Assembly: GCA_964522095.1 (NCBI GenBank)
Contig: CAZFSO010000002.1
Location: 1 to 64,000 of the forward strand
Direction: 5' to 3'
DNA: 64,000 bases
Origin: UBA6054 sp964522095
GTDB lineage: Bacteria > Planctomycetota > Phycisphaerae > Phycisphaerales > UBA1924
The stretch's first letter is position 1. Each line of letters opens with the position of its first letter. The position numbers and the translations under genes were made by a program. Shown one piece after another: positions 42,080 to 50,619 of this stretch. The notes under the pieces were generated by a model. That model was given only the letters and a program-made list of their open reading frames with translations. It made no database searches and was not told the DNA's origin.

Positions 42080-42080
42080 G

Positions 42081-42428
42081 ATGCACCTGCTGATGGCGGT
42101 CACGGTCGGTCTGATGTACGCGGCGGCGCTGTACCTGATGCTGCGCCGCTCGATCATCAAACTGCTCTTCGGCCTGGTCCTCCTGGGGCACGGGTCGAAC
42201 CTGCTGATCTTCACGGCCGCGGGCCTGAGCCGGGCGGGCCCGCCCCTGGTCCGCCCGGGTGAGCAGGCGATGACCGGCCCGCACACCGACCCCCTTCCCC
42301 CCGCGCTGATCCTCACCGCCATCGTGATCTCGTTCGCGATCCTGTCGTTCGCGTGCGTGCTCGTCAAGCGGGTGTACGAGGAGGTCGGCTGCGACGACGT
42401 CAACGAGATGAAGAGCACCGAGCGATGA
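42081..42428 (+). CDS. mnhC: Na+/H+ antiporter subunit C
   Basis: A 115-residue NuoK-like subunit with three helices. YLMLRRSIIKLLFGLVLLGHGSNLLIF and DPLPPALILTAIVISFA are the conserved cores. The start is the ATG one base after the mnhB stop, and the end overlaps mnhD (ATGA). Confidence 0.95.
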   Translation: MHLLMAVTVGLMYAAALYLMLRRSIIKLLFGLVLLGHGSNLLIFTAAGLSRAGPPLVRPGEQAMTGPHTDPLPPALILTAIVISFAILSFACVLVKRVYEEVGCDDVNEMKSTER

Positions 42429-44032
42429 ACCCCCAGACCCTGGCCATCCTGCCCGTGCTGCTGCCGATGTCCGGCCTGGTGGTCTGCTTCGCGTGCTGGC
42501 GGTGGGTGCGTCTGCAGCGCGGCGTGATGCTCGCGGTCGCGCTGCTGATGCTCGCGGCGTCGGCCCACGCCCTCGTCCGGACCTCGGCGGGCGAGGTGCT
42601 GGCGGTGCGGGCGGGCGACTGGCCGGCGCCCCTGGCCATCACCTTCGTGATCGACCAGACCTCGGCGGTGATGGTGCTGCTCAACGCGCTGATCGCCGTG
42701 GCGGCCGCGGTGTACTCGCTGGGCGGCATCGACCGCGCCCGGGAGAGCGCGGCCTACCACGGGCTGATGCTCGGCCTGTTCGCGGCCGTCTCCGGCGCGT
42801 TCACCACCGCCGACCTGTTCAACCTGTACGTGTGGTTCGAGGTCATGCTCATGTCCTCGTTCGTGCTGCTCGGCCTGGGCGGGCGGCGCGCGCAGATGGA
42901 AGGGGCCATCAAGTACGTCGCGCTGAACCTGATCAGTTCGTCGCTGTTCCTGGGCGCCATCGGCCTGACCTACGCGCTGCTGGGCACCCTGAACCTGGCC
43001 GACCTGTCCGAGCGGCTCGCGGCGTCCGAGGACCGCCGGCTGTTCACCCCGGTCGCGGCGGTGTTCATGACGGCGTTCGCCATCAAGTCGGCGGCGTTCC
43101 CGTTCTTCGCGTGGCTGCCCGCGTCGTACCACACGCCGCCGCCGATCATCTCCGCGGTGTTCGCGGGCCTGCTGACCAAGGTGGGCGTCTACGTGATGAT
43201 CCGGTTCTTCACGCTGATGTACCCCGGCTCGCACCCCGACGCCGGGCTGGTGTACCAGGTGATCCTGTGGCTGGCCGGGCTGAGCATGGTCACCGGGGTC
43301 CTGTCGGCGGCGGCCCAGATGAGCGTTCGCCGCATCCTCTCGTTCCACATCATCAGCCAGATCGGCTACATGCTCATGGGCCTGGGCATCGCGGGCGCGG
43401 CCCTGGCCCGGGCCCAGCGCGACGGCGACCCGGGGGGCGCGCTGCACGGCGCGGCGGTGCTCGCGATGGGCGGCACGGTCTTCTACATCCTCCACCACAT
43501 CGTGGTCAAGGCCAACCTCTTCCTGGTCGCGGGCATCGTCGAGCGCGTGTGCGGCACGGGCGACCTGAACCTCACCGGCGGCCTGTACGCCGCCCGCCCG
43601 GGCCTGTCGGCGCTGTTCCTGGTCCCCGCGCTGTCGCTGGCGGGCATCCCGGTGCTGTCGGGGTTCTGGTCCAAGTTCGTTCTTGTCCGCGCGGGCCTGG
43701 AGGCCGAGGCGTACTTCATCGTCGCGGTGTCGCTGGCCGTCAGCCTGGTGACCCTCTTCTCGATGGTCAAGATCTGGATGTACGTGTTCTGGAAGCCCGT
43801 CCCCGAGGGCGCGCCGCCCCACGACCCGGGCCGGGACCCGACCGTCGGGCCGATCGGCTGGCAGTACGCCGGCTCGGCGTTCCTGGCGTGCGTGACGGTC
43901 GCCATCGGCCTGCTGGCCGGGCGTTCGATCGGGCTGGGGGAGATCGCGGCGGCCCAGCTCGTCGAGCCGTCCGCGTACCGCGACGCGGCCATGGACCGGC
44001 GGGCCGGCCCGCCCGCGGAGGCCGCCCCGTGA
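42425..44032 (+). CDS. mnhD: Na+/H+ antiporter subunit D
   Basis: A 535-residue NuoN/NuoM-like subunit with about 14 helices. FVIDQTSAVMVLLNALIAV, WFEVMLMSSFVLLGLGG, SAAFPFFAWLPASYHTPPPIISAVFAGLLTKVGVY and HIISQIGYMLMGLG are the expected conserved segments with the proton-channel Glu and Lys residues. Length fits the family. The start overlaps mnhC, and the stop overlaps the mnhE GTG (GTGA). Confidence 0.95.
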   Translation: MNPQTLAILPVLLPMSGLVVCFACWRWVRLQRGVMLAVALLMLAASAHALVRTSAGEVLAVRAGDWPAPLAITFVIDQTSAVMVLLNALIAVAAAVYSLGGIDRARESAAYHGLMLGLFAAVSGAFTTADLFNLYVWFEVMLMSSFVLLGLGGRRAQMEGAIKYVALNLISSSLFLGAIGLTYALLGTLNLADLSERLAASEDRRLFTPVAAVFMTAFAIKSAAFPFFAWLPASYHTPPPIISAVFAGLLTKVGVYVMIRFFTLMYPGSHPDAGLVYQVILWLAGLSMVTGVLSAAAQMSVRRILSFHIISQIGYMLMGLGIAGAALARAQRDGDPGGALHGAAVLAMGGTVFYILHHIVVKANLFLVAGIVERVCGTGDLNLTGGLYAARPGLSALFLVPALSLAGIPVLSGFWSKFVLVRAGLEAEAYFIVAVSLAVSLVTLFSMVKIWMYVFWKPVPEGAPPHDPGRDPTVGPIGWQYAGSAFLACVTVAIGLLAGRSIGLGEIAAAQLVEPSAYRDAAMDRRAGPPAEAAP

Positions 44033-44526
44033 CCGTCTTCGTCTGGAACATCCTGCTGGCGATCGTGTGGGCCATCGCGCTGGGCCCGCCCAGCCCGGCC
44101 AACCTGGTGGTGGGCTTCGTGGTGGGCTACCTGACGCTGGCGCTGGCCTGGCGCGCGGGCCTGGGGCGCGGCAGCGCGGACAGCGGCGAGATCTCCTACT
44201 TCAAGCGCATCTTCCAGATGGTCGGCTTCCTCGTCTTCTTCATCAAGGAGATGGTCATGGCCAACCTCCGGGTGGCCTACTACGTGGTCAGCCCGCTCTC
44301 GCGCCTGCGCCCCGGCATCGTGGCCGTCGGGATCGGCGACATGACCGACCTGGAGATCACGGTGCTCGCCAACTTCATCACCCTGACCCCCGGCACCCTG
44401 ACCCTGGACGTGAGCGAGGACCGCACGCAACTGATCGTCCACTGCATGGACGCGTCCGACCCCGACCGGATCAAGCGCGAGATCCACGACGGCCTGGAGC
44501 GACGGCTCAAGGAGATCATGCGATGA
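44029..44526 (+). CDS. mnhE: Na+/H+ antiporter subunit E
   Basis: A 165-residue subunit. Two N-terminal helices are followed by FLVFFIKEMVMANLRVAYYVVSP and LTPGTLTLDVSEDRTQLIVHCMD, the MnhE core. It starts with GTG inside the mnhD stop and ends overlapping the mnhF ATG. Confidence 0.94.
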   Translation: MTVFVWNILLAIVWAIALGPPSPANLVVGFVVGYLTLALAWRAGLGRGSADSGEISYFKRIFQMVGFLVFFIKEMVMANLRVAYYVVSPLSRLRPGIVAVGIGDMTDLEITVLANFITLTPGTLTLDVSEDRTQLIVHCMDASDPDRIKREIHDGLERRLKEIMR

Positions 44527-44897
44527 GCGTCGGCGCCGGCCTCGATCTTGCACGGCGGACCGCCGGGTCCATCGCCGAGCGCGAGAACCTCACCCCGGTC
44601 CTCTGGCCGCCGGTCTACGACGTGGCGCTGGTCGTCATCGCCGTCTCGATGCTGATGGCGATGGTCCGCCTGCTGCGCGGCCCGACGCTGGCCGACCGCG
44701 TGGTGGCGCTGGACCTGCTGTCGTTCTTCGCCGCGGGGGCCATCTGCGTCATCGCGATGGACTCGGACCGGCCCGAACTGCTCATGGTGGCCGTGATCGT
44801 TGCCCTGCTCACCTTCATGAGCACCGCCGCCTTCGCTCTCTATCTCGAACGCCACGGGCGCGAGCGCCGACGCACGGGGGACGCCGATGCTCGCTGA
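44523..44897 (+). CDS. mnhF: Na+/H+ antiporter subunit F
   Basis: A 124-residue subunit with three helices. MVRLLRGPTLADRVVALDLLS is the family signature, with the Asp thought to matter for transport, then VAVIVALLTFMSTAAFALYLE. About 30 polar residues precede the first helix, longer than usual. It overlaps mnhE by 4 nt and mnhG by 11 nt. Confidence 0.93.
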   Translation: MSVGAGLDLARRTAGSIAERENLTPVLWPPVYDVALVVIAVSMLMAMVRLLRGPTLADRVVALDLLSFFAAGAICVIAMDSDRPELLMVAVIVALLTFMSTAAFALYLERHGRERRRTGDADAR

Positions 44898-45309
44898 GGT
44901 CATGGTGATCTTCTTCCTGGCCCTGGGCATGGGCTTCTCGCTGCTCGCGGGCGTGGGCATCCTCCGCATGCCCGACGTCTACACCCGCATGCACGCCTCG
45001 ACCAAGGCCGGCACCCTTGGCATCTCGTGCATCATCGTGGCGGTGGGCGTGCACTTCGGCGACGCCGTCACCGCGCTGCAGGCGGGCCTGGTGATCGCCT
45101 TCCTGTTCCTGACGGCCCCGATCGCGTCGCACCTGATCGCGCGCTCGATCTACTTCTACAACGCCCAGGACTGGCAGACCGGCCCGCTCGACGAGATGGC
45201 CGAGGTCTCCATCATCGACGTCGCCGCCAAGCCCCCCGCCGAGCCCGCCGGCGACAAGCCGGTCGAGGACCCGGGCGCCGACGACAACCCGGAGCGTGCG
45301 CCCACCTAG
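44887..45309 (+). CDS. mnhG: Na+/H+ antiporter subunit G
   Basis: A 140-residue subunit. GVGILRMPDVYTRMHASTKAGTLG and LFLTAPIASHLIARSIY are the family hallmarks. A hydrophilic tail of about 30 residues (AAKPPAEPAGDKPVEDPGADD) is not part of the core. It is the last gene of the complete seven-subunit operon. Confidence 0.94.
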   Translation: MLAEVMVIFFLALGMGFSLLAGVGILRMPDVYTRMHASTKAGTLGISCIIVAVGVHFGDAVTALQAGLVIAFLFLTAPIASHLIARSIYFYNAQDWQTGPLDEMAEVSIIDVAAKPPAEPAGDKPVEDPGADDNPERAPT

Positions 45310-45317
45310 CCTTGGCC

Positions 45318-46229
45318 ATGGCAGAAATCTTCGTCAACGGCTCGTTCGTCGATCGCGATGAGGCCCGCGTGGGAGCCGCCGACGCGGGCCTGCTCCACGC
45401 CGTCGGGCTGTTCGAGACCGTGTCCGCGCGCCTGGAAGCCGACCGGGTCGTCGTCGACGGGCTTGACGAGCACCTCGACCGCCTCCAGACCTCCGCGGCC
45501 GAACTCGGCCTGAGCGACGACCTGCGCACCGGGCCCCTGGGCGAAGCCGTGGAAGAGACCGTCCGCCGGGCCGGCCACCCCCGCGCCCGCGTGCGCCTGA
45601 CCGTCACCGGGGGCGACCTGAACCTGCTCCGCAGCCGGGGGCAGGGCGGGCGGGCCGCCCACACGCCCACGGTCATCATCGACGCCCAGCCCGCGACCGC
45701 CTACCCCGAGGCGATGTTCACAAAGGGCGTGATGGCCGTCATCGCCGACGCCAAGGCCAACCCCCTGGACCCCACCGCCGGGCACAAGACGCTCAACTAC
45801 TGGTGGCGCCTGCGCGAACTGCAGAAGGCGGCCGCCCGCGGCGCGGGCGAGTCGATCGTCCTGCAGGTCTCCAACCACCTCGCCGGAGGCTGCGTCTCCA
45901 ACGTCTTCGCCGTCCGCGGCCAGACCCTGGCCACCCCCATCGCCCGCGGCGAGGAAGAAGAGATCGGCGGCAAGGCCTCCATCCCCAGCCCCGTCCTGCC
46001 CGGCATCACCCGCGCCCGCGTGCTGAAAGAAGCAAGGAAACTCGGCCTGACCGTCGAACGCCGCATGATGGGCATCGCCGACCTGCTCGACGCCGACGAG
46101 GTCTTCCTGACCAACTCCGGCTGGACCGTCCTGCCCGTCACCGCCATCGAGGCCGAACCGATCGGCAGCGGCGAGGTGGGCGAGGTGACACGGACGCTGC
46201 GCGAGCGGTTGACGCACGCCCCGTCCTGA
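45318..46229 (+). CDS. Class IV aminotransferase (PLP fold type IV)
   Basis: A 303-residue PLP enzyme of the branched-chain aminotransferase / aminodeoxychorismate lyase / D-amino acid aminotransferase family. GLLHAVGLFETVSARLEADRVV opens the fold. The Schiff-base Lys is in GHKTLNYWWRL (near residue 160). GGCVSNVFAVRG and PSPVLPGITRARVL complete the family pattern. TNSGWTVLPVTAIE near the C-terminus lies where substrate-specific residues sit. Which of the three reactions it performs cannot be settled. It lies 8 bp after mnhG but is unlikely to be functionally linked to it. Confidence 0.87.
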   Translation: MAEIFVNGSFVDRDEARVGAADAGLLHAVGLFETVSARLEADRVVVDGLDEHLDRLQTSAAELGLSDDLRTGPLGEAVEETVRRAGHPRARVRLTVTGGDLNLLRSRGQGGRAAHTPTVIIDAQPATAYPEAMFTKGVMAVIADAKANPLDPTAGHKTLNYWWRLRELQKAAARGAGESIVLQVSNHLAGGCVSNVFAVRGQTLATPIARGEEEEIGGKASIPSPVLPGITRARVLKEARKLGLTVERRMMGIADLLDADEVFLTNSGWTVLPVTAIEAEPIGSGEVGEVTRTLRERLTHAPS

Positions 46230-46270
46230 CCGCAACCGCCCGACCGACCCCGGCCCTCTACCCTCCCCCC

Positions 46271-46690
46271 GTGCCCGCGTCGTCGCCCAACCGCTACCAC
46301 ACCACCCGCCTGGCCCACCGGGACGAGATCGCCGAGGACTACGTCGAGGCCATCGCCCAGTTGATCGCCCGGCACGGGGAGGCGCGGGTCAAGCACCTGG
46401 CCGAACTCATGGGGGTCTCGCACGTCACGGTCACGCGGACGGTGACCCGTCTGCAGCGCGAGGACCTGGTGACCACCGAGCCGTACCGGCCGATCGAGTT
46501 GACGGGCAAGGGCAAGCGCATGGCGGCGGCGTCCGAGAAGCGTCACCGGACCGTGCTCGAGTTTCTGGTGGCCGCGGGCGTGAGCCCGGCCCAAGCGGAG
46601 ATCGACGCCGAAGGGATCGAGCACCACGTCTCGGCCGCCACCCTCAAGGCCTTCGCCCGCCTGACCGAGCGCCTCAACGACGACCGATAG
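46271..46690 (+). CDS. mntR: Manganese-responsive regulator MntR
   Basis: A 139-residue DtxR-family regulator. EDYVEAIAQLIARHGEARVKHLAELMGVSHVTVTRTVTRL is the winged helix, and RHRTVLEFLVAAGVSPAQAEIDAEGIEHHVSAATL carries the metal-binding residues of the dimerisation domain. The arrangement is close to E. coli-type MntR. It lacks the SH3-like third domain of DtxR/IdeR. The start is a GTG. No manganese transporter gene is in view, so its targets lie elsewhere. Confidence 0.9.
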   Translation: MPASSPNRYHTTRLAHRDEIAEDYVEAIAQLIARHGEARVKHLAELMGVSHVTVTRTVTRLQREDLVTTEPYRPIELTGKGKRMAAASEKRHRTVLEFLVAAGVSPAQAEIDAEGIEHHVSAATLKAFARLTERLNDDR

Positions 46691-46714
46691 CACGCCGCGG
46701 TTTGCCGGCGGGGT

Positions 46715-46743
46715 CCGCCCAGCCCGTGCAGGCGGCTGGGCGG
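46715..46743. terminator. Hairpin after mntR, possible terminator
   Basis: CCGCCCAGCC and GGCTGGGCGG form a perfect 10-bp stem with a 9-nt loop, 25 bases after the mntR stop. Only TT follows, so termination would be weak or Rho-assisted. Confidence 0.5.
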
Positions 46744-46836
46744 TTCGGGCCGATTTCCAAGAGGCGTCGTCGCGTCGGTCGGTGTCTGGCATGGTGTGCT
46801 CGCCGCCCGGGTCTCGGGCCGCTTGGAACGCACGCC

Positions 46837-47223
46837 GTGGAACGACTCCAGATCGACGACCGGCTGACCCGCGTGGTGAGCGACGACGCCGTCGCGGTGC
46901 TCTCGCTCCGCCAGACGAGCCTGCGGGCCCCCGACGCGCCCCGGTTGCGGGCCGAACTGGTGGCCCTGCACCGGCCGGGACGCCCGACGGGCATCGTGCT
47001 GTCGCTGCGGGGGTTGACCGTGCTGGCCGCCCCGTGCCTGGCCACGCTGGCCGAGGTGGCCGAGTCGCTCGCCCGGATCGGGGGATCGCTGGTGCTGTGC
47101 GACGTGCCGGGCCCGGCGGCCCGCGTCCTGCGCCGGACGGGACTGGCCCGGACGCTGCGGGTCGCACGCGACGCCGACCACGCCCGAAGGCTTGTTCACC
47201 GGAGGATTCCCCAGGCTGCCTGA
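46837..47223 (+). CDS. STAS-domain protein (anti-sigma factor antagonist-like)
   Basis: A 128-residue single-domain protein. VERLQIDDRLTRVVSDDAVAVLSL and IVLSLRGLTVLAAPCLATLAEVAESLARIGGSLVLCDV fit the STAS fold, including the phospho-acceptor loop, where LTVLAAPCL replaces the usual Asp-Ser pair with Ala-Pro. It may therefore be a non-phosphorylatable member. The start is the GTG of VERLQ; earlier in-frame codons read Arg-rich sequence upstream. No kinase or phosphatase partner adjoins it. Confidence 0.68.
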   Translation: MERLQIDDRLTRVVSDDAVAVLSLRQTSLRAPDAPRLRAELVALHRPGRPTGIVLSLRGLTVLAAPCLATLAEVAESLARIGGSLVLCDVPGPAARVLRRTGLARTLRVARDADHARRLVHRRIPQAA

Positions 47224-47391
47224 TTGGCAGGTGATTGCGGGAACCGGCGGAACCCGGCCCGTATGCAGGGCGTATAGGACCGGACGCCCACTCGGGTGTT
47301 TTGCCGTATCGGTCAAAATCGGTGTGTCGGCCGCCTCCTGTACTCGTTGGGGATGCGGCGCTCGCACGGTGTCGTCTCAAAGAGGGAATAG

Positions 47392-49566
47392 ATGATGAAC
47401 CACGGTCGCACCTCCCAGATTCTCGTTCTTGCCGCCTGCGCCGGCCTGGCCAGCGCGGCGTTCGCCCACCAGCCCCAGGGCGAGGGCACGCTGCGCTTGC
47501 GCGCGGGCGACGTCCGCACCGCCGACCTGGGCGACCTGCGCCTGCGCGCGGCCGGCGCCCAGGCCCAGGCCCTGCCGTCCAAGGTCGTCCTGCAACTCGA
47601 CGGCCCGATGGACCCCGACCGGCGCGCCGCCATCGAGGCGTCCGGCGCCCGGATCCTGGACTACATCCCCGACAACGCCTTCGTGATCGACACCAAGCGC
47701 GTGCGGATGAACGCCATCAACGCCCTGCCGTTCGTCACGGGCGTGGTCGCGTTCCAGCCCGCGTGGAAGATCGCGCCCGAACTGGGCGCCATGCGCTACG
47801 AGACCCCCGCGCTCAAGGCCCTGACCGACCGCAACACCCTGCCCGCGGTCGTCGTGCTCTTCCCGGGCGCCAACCCCGCCGACACCGCGCGGGTCGCGGC
47901 CAACGCCGGCCTGTCGGTCGTCAACACCCACCTCGACGGCGACCGGTTCGTCCTCGAGGTCAGCGGCTCGGAGGGCGCCCTGCGCCGCCTGGCCGAACTC
48001 GACGACGTCAAGTGGATCGAGCCGGCCCCCGAGGTGACCTACCGCAGCAACATGAACACGCGCTGGATCATCCAGAGCAACGTCAGCAACGACTTCCCCG
48101 CCTACGAGGCCGGCCTGCACGGCGAGGGCCAGTTGATCGCCGTCATGGACGGCCGCGTCAGCCCGACCCACTGCTCCTTCGCCGACCCCGGCGTGCCCTT
48201 CGGCCCCGACCACCGCAAGATCCACGCCTACAACACGAGCACCGGCAGCGACTTCCACGGCACGCACGTCGCGGGCACCGCCCTGGGCGACGCCGGCGCC
48301 GAGAACAACACCCGCGGCATGGCCTACGAGGCGCGCCTGGTCTTCGACCTCTCGGCGAGTTGGGGCAACTTCAACTCGATGCACGGCAAACTGCTCAACC
48401 ACTACAACCAGGGCGCCGCCATCCACACCAACTCGTGGGGCAACGACGGCACCACCGCCTACGACAACTGGGCCCGCGCCATCGACACCTTCACCTACAA
48501 CAACGACGACAACCTGGTCATCTTCGCCGTGACCAACGGCAGCACCCTGCGTAACCCCGAGAACGCCAAGAACGTCCTGGCGGTCGGCGGCACCAGCGGC
48601 GCGGGCGGGCAGCACAACCACTGCACCGGCGGCACCGGCCCGACCAACGACGGCCGGCGCAAGCCCGAGATCTACGCGCCCGGCTGCGGGATCGTGTCCT
48701 CCTCCGGCTCGGCCTGCGGCACCAGTTCGTCGTCGGGCACCTCGATGGCCACCCCCGCCATCGCCGGCGCCGCCGCGCTGGTCCGCCAGTACTACACCGA
48801 AGGCTTCTACCCCACCGGCAGCGCCAGCAGCGAGGACGCCTTCGTGCCCTCGGGCGCCCTGATGAAGGCCACGCTGCTCAACGGCACCGTCGACATGACC
48901 GGCGTGCCCGGCTACCCCTCCAACCGCGAGGGCTGGGGCCGCCTGCTGCTGGACAACAGCCTGTACTTCGACGGCGACAGCCGCACCAACCTCGTCTACG
49001 ACGTGCGCAACAACTCCGACGAGGCCCTGTCCACCGGCGACGTGGTCGAGATCCCCTTCACCGTCACCTCCAACTCTGAGGAACTGCGCGTCACCCTGGT
49101 CTGGAGCGACGCGCCGGCCGCCAACAACGCGTCGTTCGCGCCCATCAACAACCTCGACCTTGAGGTCGAGAACGAACTGGGCATCACGGTCCTGGGCAAC
49201 GTGTTCGCCAGCGGGTTCTCCACCCCCGGCGGCTCGCCCGACCTGATCAACAACGTCGAGATGGTCCGCATGATGAGCCCGCTGCCCGGCGAGTACACCC
49301 TGCGCGTCCGCGGCACGGCGGTCAACATCGGCGCCCAGGGCTACGCCGTCGTCGTCACCGGCGCGGTCGAGGAGAACTCGGCCCCCGGCTGCTCGATCGC
49401 CGACATCGCCGAGCCCTTCGGCGAGGTCGACGCCTTCGACCTGCTCGCCTTCATCGACGCCTTCGGCAACGCCGACGCGTCGGCCGACATCGCCGAGCCC
49501 TTCGGCGAGGTTGACCTCTACGACCTGCTCGCCTTCATCGACGCCTACGACGCCGGCTGCCCCTGA
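47392..49566 (+). CDS. Secreted subtilisin-like serine protease (S8, Kp43-like) with C-terminal acidic repeats
   Basis: A 724-residue secreted protease. A signal peptide (to about 25) and a propeptide (about 60-230) precede the S8 domain. The catalytic triad is Asp in IAVMDGRVS (near 253), His in FHGTHVAGT (near 289) and Ser in SGTSMATPAIAG (near 451). A P-type beta domain follows (about 530-660), as in Kp43 subtilases. The C-terminus has two copies of ADIAEPFGEVDxxDLLAFIDA, the dockerin-like tail common in Phycisphaerae, ending AGCP. Tandem ATGs at 47392 and 47395 follow a GAGGG site. Confidence 0.9.
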   Translation: MMNHGRTSQILVLAACAGLASAAFAHQPQGEGTLRLRAGDVRTADLGDLRLRAAGAQAQALPSKVVLQLDGPMDPDRRAAIEASGARILDYIPDNAFVIDTKRVRMNAINALPFVTGVVAFQPAWKIAPELGAMRYETPALKALTDRNTLPAVVVLFPGANPADTARVAANAGLSVVNTHLDGDRFVLEVSGSEGALRRLAELDDVKWIEPAPEVTYRSNMNTRWIIQSNVSNDFPAYEAGLHGEGQLIAVMDGRVSPTHCSFADPGVPFGPDHRKIHAYNTSTGSDFHGTHVAGTALGDAGAENNTRGMAYEARLVFDLSASWGNFNSMHGKLLNHYNQGAAIHTNSWGNDGTTAYDNWARAIDTFTYNNDDNLVIFAVTNGSTLRNPENAKNVLAVGGTSGAGGQHNHCTGGTGPTNDGRRKPEIYAPGCGIVSSSGSACGTSSSSGTSMATPAIAGAAALVRQYYTEGFYPTGSASSEDAFVPSGALMKATLLNGTVDMTGVPGYPSNREGWGRLLLDNSLYFDGDSRTNLVYDVRNNSDEALSTGDVVEIPFTVTSNSEELRVTLVWSDAPAANNASFAPINNLDLEVENELGITVLGNVFASGFSTPGGSPDLINNVEMVRMMSPLPGEYTLRVRGTAVNIGAQGYAVVVTGAVEENSAPGCSIADIAEPFGEVDAFDLLAFIDAFGNADASADIAEPFGEVDLYDLLAFIDAYDAGCP

Positions 49567-49592
49567 TCCGGCCGTGCTTTGGTTGACATGAC

Positions 49593-49625
49593 AAGGGCGT
49601 CGGCCGCGTGGCCGACGCCCTTTTT
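49593..49625. terminator. Strong intrinsic terminator between subtilase and uspA
   Basis: AAGGGCGTCGGCC-GCGT-GGCCGACGCCCTT is a perfect 13-bp stem followed by TTTTT on the plus strand. It also serves the converging uspA gene, followed by TTGTC. Confidence 0.92.
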
Positions 49626-49654
49626 CGTGCGCGCCCGTCCCGCCCCGCCCCCCC

Positions 49655-50536
49655 TCAGCCGTGCCCGCGCACCGCCAGCACGGCCGAGTCGGTCTCGCGC
49701 AGCACGGTCTCGGCCGTGCTGCCCAGCAGCCAGTAGCGCAGGCCCGGCTTGCTCAGGGTGCCCACCACCGCCAGGTCGGCGCCCTGGGCGTTGGACCAGG
49801 CGGCGACGGCCCTGCCGTGATTCGGGTCGACGACCAGTTCGGCGGTCACCGTCGCGTGGTCGCCCGCGCGCAGGCCCTCGGCCAGGCCTTCGAGCCGGCG
49901 GGCCAGGCCCCGGGCGTGCTCCTGGTACTGGTCGGCCTGGTCGGTGCCGAAGCCGGCGAAAGCGAGCGACTCGAAGGGGTTGGTGTGGGCGTGCAGGAGG
50001 AACACCCGGCCGTCGCGCTCGGCCATCTCGACGCCTCGGGCGCCGAGCACGCCCGAGTGCTCGCCCAGGTCCACGCCCACGACCACCCGGCCGTAGGGGC
50101 CGGGGTGGGTGCGCCGGGTCAGCAGCACGTCGCAGGGCGCGTGGCGCACGCAGCGCGAGGCGACCGACCCGGGCCCGCGCCCCCGCTCGGAGCGGCCCTG
50201 GTATCCCAGCACGAGCAGGCCGGCCCCCAAACTCTCGCAGGCCGCCTCGATCGCCCGGCCGGGGCGCCCGACCACCGCGTGCGTCGCGGCGTTGGCGCTG
50301 ACGCCCGCGTCGGCGACCTCCCGCCCGAGCAGGGCCCGGGCACGGTCGACGACCTGCGACTCGACCCGCGAGGGCTCCGCGCCGACGGAAGCCGCCAGCG
50401 CCATCACGTGCTCGCTGTCCACCACCGTCAGCGCGTGAAGCGGGGCGCCTCGACGCTCGGCGATCCGGGCGGCGTGCGCGATCGCGACGCGCGCCGAGGG
50501 CGAGAAGTCTGTGGCGACGAGGACGGGCGTGGACAT
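49655..50536 (-). CDS. Universal stress protein with two UspA domains
   Basis: A 293-residue protein with tandem UspA folds. The first (about 1-140) has VLVATDFSPSARVAIAHAARIA and LLVLGYQGRSERGRGPGSVASRCVRHAPCDVLL, the ATP-binding Gly-x2-Gly-x9-Gly-S/T type. The second (about 148-290) has VVVGVDLGEHSG and LAVVGTLSKPGLRYWLLGSTAETVL, where the Gly pattern is less regular. A cytosolic stress-linked nucleotide-binding role is known for the family. It is a single-gene transcript by its context. Confidence 0.9.
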   Translation of the reverse strand: MSTPVLVATDFSPSARVAIAHAARIAERRGAPLHALTVVDSEHVMALAASVGAEPSRVESQVVDRARALLGREVADAGVSANAATHAVVGRPGRAIEAACESLGAGLLVLGYQGRSERGRGPGSVASRCVRHAPCDVLLTRRTHPGPYGRVVVGVDLGEHSGVLGARGVEMAERDGRVFLLHAHTNPFESLAFAGFGTDQADQYQEHARGLARRLEGLAEGLRAGDHATVTAELVVDPNHGRAVAAWSNAQGADLAVVGTLSKPGLRYWLLGSTAETVLRETDSAVLAVRGHG

Positions 50537-50619
50537 GGCGGCTCTCCCGGGGCTTCTGACGCGGCCCCGAGAGTGTAACCGTCGCCCGCCGGACCGGCCC
50601 GGATCCCTAGGATTGCCGC

